Origin: Blastomonas natatoria
GTDB lineage: Bacteria; Pseudomonadota; Alphaproteobacteria; Sphingomonadales; Sphingomonadaceae
Reading direction: 5' to 3'
Assembly: GCF_003201955.1 (NCBI RefSeq)
Contig: NZ_QJJM01000007.1
Span: 129,891 to 193,890, forward strand
DNA length: 64,000 bases
Shown here: positions 55,144 through 64,000 of the stretch, one piece after another
Position numbering within the stretch: the stretch's first letter is position 1
Layout: every line of letters starts with the position of its first letter
The notes under the pieces: generated by a model
Seen by the model: the letters and a program-made list of their open reading frames with translations, nothing else
Told to the model about the DNA's origin: nothing
Database searches by the model: none
Position numbers and translations under genes: made by a program

Positions 55144-55839
55144 ATGAAGCGTTTCTACAAGACTGTCTCCATCCAGCAGGTCGAAGGCGGCCATGCGCTC
55201 CTGCTTGACAACCGTCCGGTGAAAACTCCGCTGCGCGAACCGCTGGTGCTGCCAAGCCAGGCCATGGCTGATGCCATTGCACACGAATGGGACGCGCAGG
55301 ATGACGAGATCATCATTGCGTCGATGCCGCTGACCGGCTTTGCCAATGCCGCGATCGATCAGGTCGCGCGACAGCGTCAGCGCTTTGTCGACGATATCGC
55401 CGCCTATGGCGAGACCGACACCCTTTGCTATCGCGCCGATCCGGGCGACCCTTTGGCCGAGAGGCAGGATCGCATCTGGGAACCCATTCTGCAATGGGCC
55501 GAAAATCGCTATGATATCCGGCTCATCCGTGTGGCCGGCATCATCCATCAGCCGCAATCAGCGCACAGTCTGTCGCGGTTGAGAACCAGTGTCAGTGCGA
55601 TGGACGCATTCACGCTGGCCGGGTTGTCGACTCTGGTCGGCATCGGTGGTTCGCTGGTCAGTGCGCTCGCGCTTCTTGAGCAAGCCGTTGATTCCGGGAC
55701 GATCTGGCAGGCGATATGCCTCGAGGAACTGTGGCAGGAAGAACTGTGGGGTGCTGATGCCGAAGCGGTCGCGGCTCGCGATCATCGACGGGCCGCATTT
55801 GACGCTGCCTGGCGATTTTGCTGTACTGTCAATGGCTAA
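55144..55839 (+). CDS. ATP12-type F1-ATPase assembly chaperone
   Basis: 231 residues of the ATP12 family, which binds the F1 alpha subunit during assembly. Motifs are KRFYKTVSIQQVEGGHALLLDNRPVKTPLREPLVLPS, AIAHEWDAQDDEI, PLTGFANAAIDQV, YGETDTLCYRADPGDPLAERQDRIWEPILQWAE, and a C-terminal helix EELWQEELWGADAEAVAA. The family is confined to mitochondria and alphaproteobacteria, which supports the host assignment. It ends the crcB-to-ATP12 overlap chain. Confidence 0.93.
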   Translation: MKRFYKTVSIQQVEGGHALLLDNRPVKTPLREPLVLPSQAMADAIAHEWDAQDDEIIIASMPLTGFANAAIDQVARQRQRFVDDIAAYGETDTLCYRADPGDPLAERQDRIWEPILQWAENRYDIRLIRVAGIIHQPQSAHSLSRLRTSVSAMDAFTLAGLSTLVGIGGSLVSALALLEQAVDSGTIWQAICLEELWQEELWGADAEAVAARDHRRAAFDAAWRFCCTVNG

Positions 55840-55843
55840 GGCC

Positions 55844-55868
55844 GGAACGATGGCGCTTCATCTGCGTT
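55844..55868 (+). promoter_or_regulatory. EcfG-type promoter of the secreted repeat protein
   Basis: GGAAC at 55844-55848, exactly 16 bases, then CGTT at 55865-55868. It is a perfect match to the alphaproteobacterial general-stress consensus, 110 bases before the start codon. Confidence 0.6.
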
Positions 55869-55978
55869 CTTGAAACGTTGCCATTGTTTTTTCAGTCGAA
55901 GCAGCCATGCCGTTTCACTGGGTCGCAAGATCCTTTCCGGGTAGGCTGCATCGCACCCCATTGAGGAGAATTTTTCCG

Positions 55979-56707
55979 ATGCTGAAATCTGCCGTTACCG
56001 CACTGTTTCTCTCCGCTGCTGCTGTTGCAGCACCTGCCATGGCGCAGGAAGCCGCTGCCTCCGCCGGCCAGTCCACACAGGCTGCAGCGCCTGCACTGAC
56101 CCCCGAGCAGGTCGAGGCACAGAACAAGGCGATCGCCGATTTCACTGCGGCCCAGCAGGCACAGGCTGCCGGCAATCACGCGGAAGTGATCGCGAAGATG
56201 GAACCGGCGTTGCCGACCATCCGCGAAATCGTGGCGCGTGACCCTTCCAATATCCAGAATGCGGGTTTCCTCGCGAGCGCATTGACCATTACAGCCAACT
56301 CTCAGGGTGCGTTGGGCAAGATCGACGCGATTGCACCGCTCTACAAGGAGGCCGCGCCGCAGTGGATGAAGGTCTACGAAGCGGACAAGGCCAATGCGGG
56401 AGTTCGCAACACGCTTGTCGCGATTCTGGTTAATCTGGGCAACTATAACCTGACCAAGCAGGACAAGATGGCAGCCAAGCCGCACTTCGAGCAGGCACTG
56501 GCCATCGCGAAGGAAGGCCGCGCGGCTGATCCGGCAAATGCTGATCTCGCCAACGCCGAATTCTCGAGCCTCATCGGTCTCAACCAGTCCACTGGCGAGG
56601 CAAGCTATCTAGAAGCTGCAAAGCCTGTCGGCACCGAACTTCGCGAAAAGGGCATTGTCAGCGCCGCCAACAAGCCTGCGGTTGACGCCATTCTCGGCGC
56701 TGCCTGA
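55979..56707 (+). CDS. Secreted TPR-like helical protein
   Basis: 242 residues with a Sec signal peptide (cleavage near AAAVAAPAMA). The mature part is helical with TPR-like repeats (AQAAGNHAEVIAKMEPALPTIREIV, GNYNLTKQDKMAAKPHFEQALAIAKEGRAADPANADLA). GAGGAG lies nine bases before the ATG. No enzyme motif was found; a periplasmic scaffold is possible. It is monocistronic, with an EcfG-type promoter and a strong terminator, suggesting a stress-induced envelope protein. Confidence 0.85.
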   Translation: MLKSAVTALFLSAAAVAAPAMAQEAAASAGQSTQAAAPALTPEQVEAQNKAIADFTAAQQAQAAGNHAEVIAKMEPALPTIREIVARDPSNIQNAGFLASALTITANSQGALGKIDAIAPLYKEAAPQWMKVYEADKANAGVRNTLVAILVNLGNYNLTKQDKMAAKPHFEQALAIAKEGRAADPANADLANAEFSSLIGLNQSTGEASYLEAAKPVGTELREKGIVSAANKPAVDAILGAA

Positions 56708-56728
56708 TCGTTTGCATCGAAGGTACTG

Positions 56729-56762
56729 AAAACCCCGCCGGATCGCTCCGGCGGGGTTTTTT
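56729..56762. terminator. Bidirectional terminator between the TPR-like and fadJ-like genes
   Basis: A perfect 14-bp stem, AAAACCCCGCCGGA with TCCGGCGGGGTTTT around TCGC, followed by further T bases. It lies between convergent genes. Confidence 0.93.
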
Positions 56763-56781
56763 CGTGTCCTGTCCCTGAAGG

Positions 56782-58809
56782 TCAGAAACCTTCGTTCTTT
56801 TCGGCCTTTTCGGCGAGCAGCGGCGACACGGCAAAGCCGTGCTTTTTCAGGCCCTCGACGATCTTCGGCGTACCTTCCAGGCCAGCCCAGAACATCGGAC
56901 CACCGCGATAGACCGGCCAGCCATAGCCATAGATCCACACGACATCGATGTCCGATGCGCGCTGTGCCATCCCTTCTTCGAGGATCATCGCGCCTTCGTT
57001 GACCATCGTATAGAGCGTGCGCTCGATGATTTCCTGATCGCTGATGTCGCGCTTGGGCATGTTCGAGCGCGAGCGGAAATCCTCGATGATCTCGGCGACC
57101 CGCGCGCTGGGCGTGGGGTTGCGCTTCTCGTCATAATCATAGAAGCCCGCACCCTTTTTCTGGCCCCAGCGATCCTCTGCGCACAGCGCATCGCGGATGC
57201 TCTCGATCCGGCTCGGATCGCGGTGCCACCCGATATCGACACCAGCGAGGTCGCTCATCTGGAACGGCCCCATCGGCATGCCGAACTCGACATGGACGCG
57301 GTCGATCTGCTCGGGCGTTGCGCCTTCCATCAAGAGCTTGTTGGCCTCGACCTGGCGCGGCATCAGCATGCGGTTGCCGATAAAGCCGTGGCAAACGCCC
57401 GCGACCACCGCGACCTTCTTGATCTTCTTCGACAGGTTCATGACCGTCGCGAGCACGTCATCTGCGGTTTTCGCGCCGCGCACGACCTCCAGCAGCTTCA
57501 TGACATTGGCGGGCGAGAAGAAGTGCATGCCCAGCACGTCAGCCGGACGACTGGTCGAGGCCGCGATCTCGTCGACGTTCAGATAGCTGGTGTTGCTGGC
57601 CAGGATGGCGCCGGGCTTGGCAATGGCATCGAGCTTGCCGAACACTTCCTTCTTGACGTCCATGTTCTCGAAGATCGCCTCGATGATCAGGTCGCAATCG
57701 GCGAGATCGTCGAGCGAGAGCGAGGGGGTGAGAAGGCCCATCGCCTTTTCCACCTGCTCGGTGGTCAGGCGGCCCTTTGCCGCGCTTGCCTCATAGTTCT
57801 TGCGCACCACGCCGACACCGCGGTTCAGCGCTTCCTCGGCCTGTTCGACGATGGTCACCGGAATGCCTGCGGACAGGAAGTTCATGGTGATGCCGCCGCC
57901 CATCGTGCCAGCGCCGATCACGCCAACCTTGGCGATCGGACGCAGTGCGATGTCGCTGGCGATGCCGTCGATCTTGCTCGCCTTGCGCTCGGCGAAGAAG
58001 ATGTGCCGTTGCGCTGCGGACTGCGAACCGAACATCAGCTTCATGAACTCGCCGCGCTCGAACTCCAGACCCTCGGCAAAGGGCAGGCGGGTCGCCGCTT
58101 CGACGCAGGCGATGTTTGCAGCCGGTGCATCAAAGCCGCGGAACTTGCGGGCATTTTCCTTCCTGAACGCCTCGATCGTGTCCGCGTCGGCCTTGGCCTC
58201 GCGTTCGCTGATCCGGGGTACAGGGCGCACGGCCTTGATCTTCTCGGCAAAGGCCAGCGCGCCTTCGAGCAGCTTGCCTTCCTCGACGATCTCATCGACC
58301 AGACCCCATTGATTGGCGAGCTTGGCGGCGATGGGATCGCCCTTGGCGGTCATCTCGAGCGCGGCCTTGACGCCGACGATGCGCGGCAGGCGCTGCGTGC
58401 CGCCTGCGCCAGGTAGCAGGCCAAGCTTGACTTCGGGCACACCAAGCTTGGCCGAGGGCACGGCGACGCGGTAATGCGCGCAAAGTGCCGTCTCCAGGCC
58501 GCCACCCAATGCGGTGCCATGGATCGCGGCAACCACCGGCTTGTCGAGCGCTTCCATCTTGGCGATGACCGCAGGCAGCATCGGCTCGACCGGCGGCTTG
58601 CCGAACTCGGTGATATCCGCTCCGGCGAAGAAGGTCTGTCCGGCGCAGATCAGTACCACGGCCTTGATGCTGTCATCGGATGCAGCTTCGTCGAACGCCT
58701 TGTCGAGGCCGATACGCACGGCTGCACCAAGCGCGTTGACCGGCGGGCTATCCGAGGTGACGACAAGAATATCGCCATGTTTCGCGGTGGAGATCGGTGA
58801 ATCGGTCAT
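56782..58809 (-). CDS. fadJ: FadJ-like bifunctional enoyl-CoA hydratase / 3-hydroxyacyl-CoA dehydrogenase
   Basis: 675-residue fatty acid oxidation multifunctional protein. The N-terminal crotonase domain has [37 protein letters not shown] and [21 protein letters not shown]; Glu residues sit in the [19 protein letters not shown] region. The C-terminal part has the NAD motif [15 protein letters not shown] near residue 301, [33 protein letters not shown] and [14 protein letters not shown]. It lacks a thiolase. It is the last gene of the six-gene minus-strand operon and ends at a terminator shared with the TPR-like gene. Confidence 0.95.
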   Translation of the reverse strand: MTDSPISTAKHGDILVVTSDSPPVNALGAAVRIGLDKAFDEAASDDSIKAVVLICAGQTFFAGADITEFGKPPVEPMLPAVIAKMEALDKPVVAAIHGTALGGGLETALCAHYRVAVPSAKLGVPEVKLGLLPGAGGTQRLPRIVGVKAALEMTAKGDPIAAKLANQWGLVDEIVEEGKLLEGALAFAEKIKAVRPVPRISEREAKADADTIEAFRKENARKFRGFDAPAANIACVEAATRLPFAEGLEFERGEFMKLMFGSQSAAQRHIFFAERKASKIDGIASDIALRPIAKVGVIGAGTMGGGITMNFLSAGIPVTIVEQAEEALNRGVGVVRKNYEASAAKGRLTTEQVEKAMGLLTPSLSLDDLADCDLIIEAIFENMDVKKEVFGKLDAIAKPGAILASNTSYLNVDEIAASTSRPADVLGMHFFSPANVMKLLEVVRGAKTADDVLATVMNLSKKIKKVAVVAGVCHGFIGNRMLMPRQVEANKLLMEGATPEQIDRVHVEFGMPMGPFQMSDLAGVDIGWHRDPSRIESIRDALCAEDRWGQKKGAGFYDYDEKRNPTPSARVAEIIEDFRSRSNMPKRDISDQEIIERTLYTMVNEGAMILEEGMAQRASDIDVVWIYGYGWPVYRGGPMFWAGLEGTPKIVEGLKKHGFAVSPLLAEKAEKNEGF

Positions 58810-58827
58810 GAATCAGGTTCCTTTGGC

Positions 58828-60048
58828 TTATTCGACCGCGGCGTAGAGCATCGACTTGATCTCACGCCGGATCGGGTAGGTGCTGGAAGGCATCAGTTGC
58901 GTCATGAAGATCATGATCACATCCTCCGCCGGATCGACGAAAAAGGCGGTGGAGAACATGCCGCCCCAGTAGAAATCGCCATTCGATCCCGCGACGCCGG
59001 TCGCGGCATTGTCGATGGTGGTCGCAAAGCCCAGGCCAAAGCCTGCGCCTGCATTTTCCGCCTCGCTGAACAGCGCCTTGCTGTGCTGGGTCAGGTCGCC
59101 ACCGCCGGGCAGATGGTTCGCGACCATCAGGTCGAGCGTCTTGCGGCCCAGAATGCGCGCGCCTTCAAGCCGCCCACCATTGAGCAGCATGCGGCAGAAG
59201 CGGTGATAGTCGGCAAGCGTGGAGGCCATTCCGCCGCCGCCCGAAAGCTGGCTGGGCTTGCGGCCCCAGGCGGTGGTCGCGCCCGGATCGTAGAGCTTCA
59301 TCTTCTCGGTCGGGTGGAAGACATAGCAATCAGGCACGCGATCGAGCTTTTCCTGCGGAATCTGGAAATGCGTGTCGACCATGCCGAGCGGCTTGGTGAT
59401 GCGATCGGCAATCACTTCGTCGAGCGGCTTGTCATCCATCCGCTGAAGGATCGCGCCAAGGATATCGGTCGAGATAGAATAGTTCCACGCCGTGCCGGGG
59501 TCGAACTGCAGGGGGATCTGCGCGAGGATCCTGATGAACTCCTCAAGATCCGGCCCGGCAAAGGCTTCGAGCTTGCGCGCGCGATAGGCAGCGTCGATCG
59601 GTGTGCGCTCCTGAAAGCCATAGGTCAGGCCCGATGTGTGCCGCAGCAGGTCGATCATTCGCATCGGCTGCGTCGTGGGACGCGTGACGAATGGCTGCGC
59701 GCCGCCGCCCGAGACGAAAACGCCCAGGTCCTTCCATTCGGGAATGATGCGGTGCACCGGATCGGACAATGCGATGCGGCCTTCCTCGACCAGCTGCATG
59801 AAGGCGACCGATGTGATCGGCTTCGTCATGCTGGCGATGCGGAAGATCGTATCCTGCTGGAGCGCCTGACCCTCGCGCGCATCTCCCTGCAGCGACAGGT
59901 GCGCAAGCTCGTGCCCGCGACCGATCAGCAGGGCTGCATGTGGCAGGCGTCTGGTATCGAGATATTTGGTACGGATGTGGACGGGAATGCGCTCGAGCAA
60001 GGCGTGGTTGAAGCCAAGGTCAGCCGGATCCGACACGGTAAGGGTCAT
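58828..60048 (-). CDS. Serine hydrolase, class C beta-lactamase/esterase family
   Basis: 406 residues with the penicillin-binding fold: Ser-x-x-Lys in [13 protein letters not shown] near residue 75, the Tyr motif NYSIST near residue 175, and [14 protein letters not shown]. No export signal is seen, so it is probably cytoplasmic and an esterase or lactonase rather than a beta-lactamase. The chosen start is ATG 60048, 18 bases from fadJ at its 3' end. Within this catabolic operon a lactone- or ester-hydrolysing role is plausible but unproven. Confidence 0.88.
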   Translation of the reverse strand: MTLTVSDPADLGFNHALLERIPVHIRTKYLDTRRLPHAALLIGRGHELAHLSLQGDAREGQALQQDTIFRIASMTKPITSVAFMQLVEEGRIALSDPVHRIIPEWKDLGVFVSGGGAQPFVTRPTTQPMRMIDLLRHTSGLTYGFQERTPIDAAYRARKLEAFAGPDLEEFIRILAQIPLQFDPGTAWNYSISTDILGAILQRMDDKPLDEVIADRITKPLGMVDTHFQIPQEKLDRVPDCYVFHPTEKMKLYDPGATTAWGRKPSQLSGGGGMASTLADYHRFCRMLLNGGRLEGARILGRKTLDLMVANHLPGGGDLTQHSKALFSEAENAGAGFGLGFATTIDNAATGVAGSNGDFYWGGMFSTAFFVDPAEDVIMIFMTQLMPSSTYPIRREIKSMLYAAVE

Positions 60049-60082
60049 CAGGTAACTTTCATTTCTCCAGGGAGGACAGGGA

Positions 60083-60874
60083 TCAGGTGGCCGTCTGGCC
60101 AAAGCGCTGCCGCGCATAGGGGTGCGAGCTGGTGAGCCCGCCATCGACCACCAGCGCGTGGCCGTTGACATAGCTCGAACGATCAGAGGCCAGGAACAGC
60201 GCCGCCTCGGCTATCTCGTTCGGCACGCCGCCGCGCTGCATCGGATTGAGCTGACCGATCTTGTCTTCGAAGCCCTTTTCGCGCGCCTTCGTGTAGATGA
60301 ACTCGGTCATGCCGGTTTCGATGAGGCCGGGGCAGATCGCATTGCAGCGCACGTTGCTGCCGGTGAACTGCTGCGCGGCGATGCGCACCAGGTTGATCAC
60401 GCCCGCCTTGCTCGCGGTATAGGCGGGGCCACCTGCGCCCGAACGAAGCCCTGCGACCGAGGCCGTGCAGATGATCGAGCCGCCGTTTCCGGCATCGGCG
60501 ATCACCTTGCCCGCATGCTTGATTGCCAGGAAGGGGCCGATCAGGTTGATCTTCAGGATGCGCTCCCATTCTTCCACCGTCTGGTCGAAAATGCCGTCGA
60601 ACCCGCCCGAAATCCCTGCATTGGCAAAGAACACGTCGAGCCGACCATGCAGTTCGAGCGCCTTGGCGACAAGCATCTGCACATCGGCTTCGCTGCTGGC
60701 ATCGGCCTGGACCGCCGTGATGGCATCCGGGTTCTGCGCGGCGGTCTCGTCCTGCTTGCCGGTTATGTCGGTTGCTATGACCTTTGCCCCGTGCGCGGCG
60801 AACAGCAGCGAGCTTGCGCGGCCGATGCCGCTGCCCGCCCCGGTAACGATTGCAACCTTGCCCTGCAAATCCAT
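60083..60874 (-). CDS. Short-chain dehydrogenase/reductase (1)
   Basis: 263 residues, classical SDR. The NAD(P) motif is [11 protein letters not shown] near residue 11, followed by DITG (Asp favours NAD over NADP), FANAGISG, the catalytic Ser in [16 protein letters not shown] (Tyr and Lys) and [13 protein letters not shown]. It is a typical oxidoreductase of alcohols or 3-hydroxyacyl compounds. The substrate is unknown. It sits between another SDR and the serine hydrolase with gaps of 30 and 34 bases. Confidence 0.93.
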   Translation of the reverse strand: MDLQGKVAIVTGAGSGIGRASSLLFAAHGAKVIATDITGKQDETAAQNPDAITAVQADASSEADVQMLVAKALELHGRLDVFFANAGISGGFDGIFDQTVEEWERILKINLIGPFLAIKHAGKVIADAGNGGSIICTASVAGLRSGAGGPAYTASKAGVINLVRIAAQQFTGSNVRCNAICPGLIETGMTEFIYTKAREKGFEDKIGQLNPMQRGGVPNEIAEAALFLASDRSSYVNGHALVVDGGLTSSHPYARQRFGQTAT

Positions 60875-60904
60875 GGAATTCCCTCTCGCTCTGCTTTTCG
60901 CGGC

Positions 60905-61687
60905 TTACAGCGCCGCTGCTATGGTTGTGCCGCCATCGATCACGATCGACTGGCCGGTGATATAGGTTGATGCGTCCGATGCAAGAAACACCGCTGCGCC
61001 TGCAATCTCTTCGGGCTGGCCAATGCGGCGCAGCGGGGTGATGCGGCGGACATAGCCCATCACCTTCTCGTCCTCCCACAGCGCGCGCGCCATCTCGGTC
61101 TGGATCAGGCCGGGCGCGATGCAGTTCACCCGGATATTGTCGGGGCCCAGCTCATAGGCCAGATTCCGGGCGAGCTGAAAGTCTGCAGCTTTCGAGATAT
61201 TGTAGACGCCGATGCTGCCCGATCCCTGCATGCCGCCGATCGACGAGATGATGATCATCGACCCCTTGCCCGCAGCCTTCATGTCGGGCAGCGCCATCTG
61301 GGCCAGCCAGTGGTTGGACAGGATGTTGTTGTCCATGATCTTGCGGAACTGGTCGTCGCTGATCCCTGCCATCGGGCCGTAATAGGGGTTGCTGGCGGCG
61401 TTGCAGACGAGGATATCGATGGGCCCAAGCTCGGCGCGGGTGCGGTCGACCAGGTTCTGCAGGTCTTCCTTGCGCGAGATGCTGGCGGCGACGGCAATTG
61501 CGGTGCCTTCGCCAAACTCGCTGTTGAGTTCGGCAGCGACCGCATCGCAGGCGTCCTGGTTTCGGCTCGAGATCGCCACCTTCGCACCATGCGCAGCATA
61601 TTTGCGCGCGATCGCTGCGCCAATGCCGCGCGACGATCCGGTTACGATCGCCACGCGCCCGGTCAGATCGAAGCTGCCATCGCTCAC
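60905..61687 (-). CDS. Short-chain dehydrogenase/reductase (2)
   Basis: 260-residue classical SDR with VTGSSRGIGAAIA, SSRNQDACDAV (Arg favours NADP), NAASNPYYGPM, the Ser in IISSIGGMQGSGSIGVYNISKAAD with the YNISK catalytic pair, and NCIAPGLIQTEMARALW. It belongs to the SDR group often labelled DHRS4-like or 3-oxoacyl reductase. It starts at GTG, overlapping the kinase stop by four bases (GTGA). Probably acts on a hydroxy- or ketoacyl-CoA intermediate. Confidence 0.93.
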   Translation of the reverse strand: MSDGSFDLTGRVAIVTGSSRGIGAAIARKYAAHGAKVAISSRNQDACDAVAAELNSEFGEGTAIAVAASISRKEDLQNLVDRTRAELGPIDILVCNAASNPYYGPMAGISDDQFRKIMDNNILSNHWLAQMALPDMKAAGKGSMIIISSIGGMQGSGSIGVYNISKAADFQLARNLAYELGPDNIRVNCIAPGLIQTEMARALWEDEKVMGYVRRITPLRRIGQPEEIAGAAVFLASDASTYITGQSIVIDGGTTIAAAL

Positions 61688-62757
61688 TGCGCGCCGGCCT
61701 TCTTGGCATATTCCCACGCCGCCTGGGCGAGCGGGATGACACGCTGCGCCATCTGCGCGGCCTGGGCGCTGGACGCGGTGCCATCGATCACGCGTTTCTT
61801 GATGCCTTGCAGGATCGCGGCAATGCGGAACTGGTTATAGGCGAGATACCAGTCCATGTCCGGCACCTCGTCGAGCCCGGCCTTCTCGACATAGCGCGCG
61901 AGCGCCTCTTCGAGCGTCGGGATGCCCAGCGCCTTGGTATCGACGCCGAGCAGCCCGTTGCGGCCCTCGGCAGGCTGAACCCAGCTCATCAGGAAATAGC
62001 TCAAGTCCGCGATCGGATCGCCGAGCGTCGAGAGCTCCCAGTCGAGCAGGGCGATGACCTTGGGCTCGTCATGCGCGAAGATCATGTTGTCGATGCGGAA
62101 ATCGCCGTGCGCGATGCCGAAACCGCGCTGTTCGGGCACGGTCCTTTCCAGCCATTCGATCAGCCGGTCCATCTCCGGAATCGTCTCGGTCTCGGACAAA
62201 CGATACTGCTTGGTCCAGCGCGAGATCTGGCGCGCGCAGTAATTGCCGGGCTTGCCGTAATCCTCGAGGCCGATCGCTGCAGGATCGAAGCTGTGCAGGT
62301 GTGCGAGCGTATCGATCATCGCATGGTAGATGGCGGTGCGCTGCTCCGGCGTCTTGCCGGGCAGGGTACCGTCCCAATAGCTGGCGCCATCGGTGAAGGC
62401 CATGACGTAGAACATCGATCCGATGACCGAGTCATCCTGGCACAGCCCGAACTGGCGCGAGACGGGGAAGCCTTGCTCGTACAGCGCGGCCTGCACCTTG
62501 TATTCGCGATCGACCGCATGCGCCGAAGGCAGAAGCGGACCAAAGGGCTTGCGGCGCAGCACGTAGGCGGCGCCCGGCGTCGTGACCTTGTAGGTCGGGT
62601 TGGACTGGCCGCCCTTGAACTTGGAGAGCGAAAGCGGTCCTTCAAAGCCCTCGACATTGGCCTCGAACCAGCGGGTCAGACTTGCCTCGTCGAGCCGGTC
62701 CTGCTCGGGCACGTCCATCGTGCCGGTCATCGTCGCCTGCGCGTCGATCTGTTCCAT
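61684..62757 (-). CDS. APH-family phosphotransferase, LvaA/ACAD10-kinase-like
   Basis: 357 residues of the aminoglycoside phosphotransferase-fold family that includes LvaA of Pseudomonas putida and the kinase domain of ACAD10/11. Motifs are the glycine-loop FKGGQSNPTYKVTT, YVLRRKPFGPLLPSAHAVDREYKV (ATP lysine), the catalytic GIAHGDFRIDNMIF at 214-227 and ALLDWELSTLGDPIADLSYFL with Asp239. In those systems the kinase phosphorylates 4-hydroxyacyl-CoA so that an acyl-CoA dehydrogenase can remove the phosphate. The dehydrogenase is not in this window. Substrate is inferred. Confidence 0.9.
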   Translation of the reverse strand: MEQIDAQATMTGTMDVPEQDRLDEASLTRWFEANVEGFEGPLSLSKFKGGQSNPTYKVTTPGAAYVLRRKPFGPLLPSAHAVDREYKVQAALYEQGFPVSRQFGLCQDDSVIGSMFYVMAFTDGASYWDGTLPGKTPEQRTAIYHAMIDTLAHLHSFDPAAIGLEDYGKPGNYCARQISRWTKQYRLSETETIPEMDRLIEWLERTVPEQRGFGIAHGDFRIDNMIFAHDEPKVIALLDWELSTLGDPIADLSYFLMSWVQPAEGRNGLLGVDTKALGIPTLEEALARYVEKAGLDEVPDMDWYLAYNQFRIAAILQGIKKRVIDGTASSAQAAQMAQRVIPLAQAAWEYAKKAGAQ

Positions 62758-62778
62758 TTCAGAAATTCCCCACCCAGT

Positions 62779-63861
62779 TCAGTTATAGACGATGACTGAC
62801 CGCGCAGAATCACCGACCCTGAGCGCGTCGAATGCCTCGTTGATGCGTCCCAGCGGCAAGCGTTCGGCAATGATCGTGTCGAGGTCAAGCATTCCGCGCA
62901 TGTAGAACTCGACAAGGCGCGGGATTTCAACCGGAAAACGATTGTTGCCCATCAGCGAACCCTGCAGCTTCTTGCCCTGCAGCAGTTCCATGGCACTGAG
63001 GCCGACCTTTTCGGCGAGCGGCATCATGCCGAGGATCGTCGCGGTTCCGCCACGCCGGAGCACCTTGACCGCCATATTGGCCGAAGCAGGGCGTCCCACC
63101 GCCTCGATAGCATGGTGGACACCACCCTTCGTCAGCTCGATCACCTGTTCGGCCGCACCATCGGCGCTCGAATCGATGCAATCGGTCGCGCCCAGTTTCT
63201 CGGCTAGCGCGCGCTTGTCGGCCACCGGATCGATCGCGATGATGCGGCCCGCGCCCGCGATCTTCGCCGCATTGACTGCCGCAAGCCCCACCCCGCCGCA
63301 GCCGACGATCGCGACCGTCTCGCCCGGCGTCACGTCCGCCGCATTGAACACCGCGCCCGCGCCCGTCGTCACTGCGCAGCCGATCACACAGGCGCGATCG
63401 AGCGGCATGTCGGGGTTGATCGCGACACAGGCGTGTTCGTGCACCAGCATCTGTTCGGCATAGGCCGACAGGTTGAGCAGCTGGTTGACCGGCGCGCCAT
63501 CCAGGCTGAGCCGAGGGTGCTGGTGCGGTCCGCGCTTCGTATCCTGCCCGATGCACAGGGCCATGCGTCCGGTGACGCAGAACTCGCAATGCCCGCAATA
63601 GGCGCTGAGGCACGTGACCACCGCATCTCCGGGCCTCACCGTCGATACGCCGTCGCCCACCGCCTCGACAATGCCGGCGGCTTCATGGCCAGGAATGAAG
63701 GGCAGGGGGGCGGGATAGCTGCCGTCGACGAAATGCAGGTCCGATCGGCAGACGCCGGTGGCAGCGGTGCGGATCAACACCTCGCGTGGGCCGGGCTTGT
63801 CGATCGTGACGTCGCGAATTTCGAGCGGCGTGCCCGGTTCGAAACAGATGGCAGCTTTCAT
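62779..63861 (-). CDS. Zinc-dependent alcohol dehydrogenase (MDR family)
   Basis: 360-residue medium-chain dehydrogenase. The catalytic zinc site is GVCRSDLHF (Cys), PFIPGHEAAGIVE (His/Glu) and CAVTTGAGAVF; the structural zinc cysteines are in CLSAYCGHCEFCVTGRMALC. The NAD fold has VAIVGCGGVGLAAVNAAKIAGAGRIIAIDP. It resembles the class III-like alcohol dehydrogenases of actinobacteria and sphingomonads. It is the first gene of the minus-strand six-gene operon, whose promoter should lie in 63862-64000, where a repeat element starts. Confidence 0.94.
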   Translation of the reverse strand: MKAAICFEPGTPLEIRDVTIDKPGPREVLIRTAATGVCRSDLHFVDGSYPAPLPFIPGHEAAGIVEAVGDGVSTVRPGDAVVTCLSAYCGHCEFCVTGRMALCIGQDTKRGPHQHPRLSLDGAPVNQLLNLSAYAEQMLVHEHACVAINPDMPLDRACVIGCAVTTGAGAVFNAADVTPGETVAIVGCGGVGLAAVNAAKIAGAGRIIAIDPVADKRALAEKLGATDCIDSSADGAAEQVIELTKGGVHHAIEAVGRPASANMAVKVLRRGGTATILGMMPLAEKVGLSAMELLQGKKLQGSLMGNNRFPVEIPRLVEFYMRGMLDLDTIIAERLPLGRINEAFDALRVGDSARSVIVYN

Positions 63862-63884
63862 GAGTCTCTCCCGATTGCTCCTCG

Positions 63885-64000
63885 CCCCTTCAGGGGAAAG
63901 GAAACGAAGCCTTGGCAGCTTGCTGTCTAGGCGCAGTTGGAGAGGGGATGCGGCTTGGCGCACGCTTGCCCCTCTCCCTGCTTCGCTGAAGCGAAGCTTT
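63885..64000. repeat. Second copy of the CCCCTTCAGGGG-type intergenic repeat (cut by window end)
   Basis: CCCC-TTCA-GGGG at 63885-63896, then GTTGGAGAGGGGATGCGG about 40 bases later and a complementary CCCCTCTCCCTGCTTCG near the edge. The same blocks, in the same order, occur at 6282-6345, which marks a family of repeats. The tail GCTTCGCTGAAGCG is itself a small palindrome. Confidence 0.65.

Noticed and set aside
58828..60048. Beta-lactamase resistance gene
   Set aside because: No signal peptide; S-x-x-K and Y-S-x motifs are shared with esterases, and it is part of a catabolic operon.

Overview
This 64 kb window is GC-rich chromosomal DNA, densely packed and mostly in operons. It very probably comes from an alphaproteobacterium of the sphingomonad type. 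Supporting clues are ALA synthase (HemA, the C4 haem route), an Atp12-type ATPase chaperone, DUF2721 and Uma2 proteins, EcfG-like (GGAAC-N16-CGTT) promoter boxes, and CIRCE-controlled groESL. No plasmid, prophage, insertion sequence or CRISPR array was seen. The genus is not resolved.

Layout. 1-1771: hflK-hflC (minus, hflC cut by the window edge). 1958-6271: mrp, an orphan molybdenum hydroxylase large subunit, and hemH. 6481-8830: a HerA-like ATPase and a secreted fasciclin protein. 9018-10890: btaA-btaB, betaine-lipid synthesis. 10987-14841 (minus): ATP-dependent DNA ligase, its partner exonuclease, and a cytochrome b561-YceI fusion. 14846-17111 (minus): hemA, then murI. 17224-22426: plsY, dprA, topA and a transaldolase. 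22512-26534: an LpoA/LppC-like lipoprotein divergent from rsmI-yraN-gshB-dedA. 26550-30016 (minus): xerC, hemW, rdgB, rph. 30162: tRNA-Val. 30548-34861: a TlpA thioredoxin divergent from argH-lipoprotein-lysA-siroheme synthase. 34824-39599: two hotdog thioesterases, DUF2721, cytochrome c, pheA, antiporter. 39599-42403: polA. 42524-45376: small lipoprotein, MBL hydrolase, Uma2 protein, DJ-1/PfpI protein. 45446-47436: groESL.

The stand-out accessory system is at 47623-50227. It encodes a DUF2282 precursor peptide with four cysteines, a DUF692 (MNIO) oxidase, a DUF2063 partner and a DoxX membrane protein. This is a complete bufferin-type (bufABCD) cluster for a post-translationally modified, probably copper-binding peptide. 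It is preceded by GTAACC-N16-CGAA, which matches the promoter described for the metal-responsive ECF sigma factor SigF of Caulobacter.

50343-56707 holds sppA, a small hydrophilic protein, a tightly overlapped chain crcB-rluA-family-HAD-small membrane protein-ATP12, and a secreted helical-repeat protein. 56782-63861 (minus) is a six-gene CoA-linked catabolic operon: zinc alcohol dehydrogenase, LvaA/ACAD10-like kinase, two SDRs, serine hydrolase and FadJ-like protein. Its content suggests degradation of hydroxylated fatty or lactone-type acids.

Regulatory signals written out below are a Pho-box-like repeat before btaA, three EcfG-like boxes, CIRCE plus an RpoH-like promoter at groES, a 29-bp AT-rich palindrome before the MBL hydrolase, five hairpin terminators and three REPIN-like intergenic repeats. 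All were read by eye; no alignment or database search was run.
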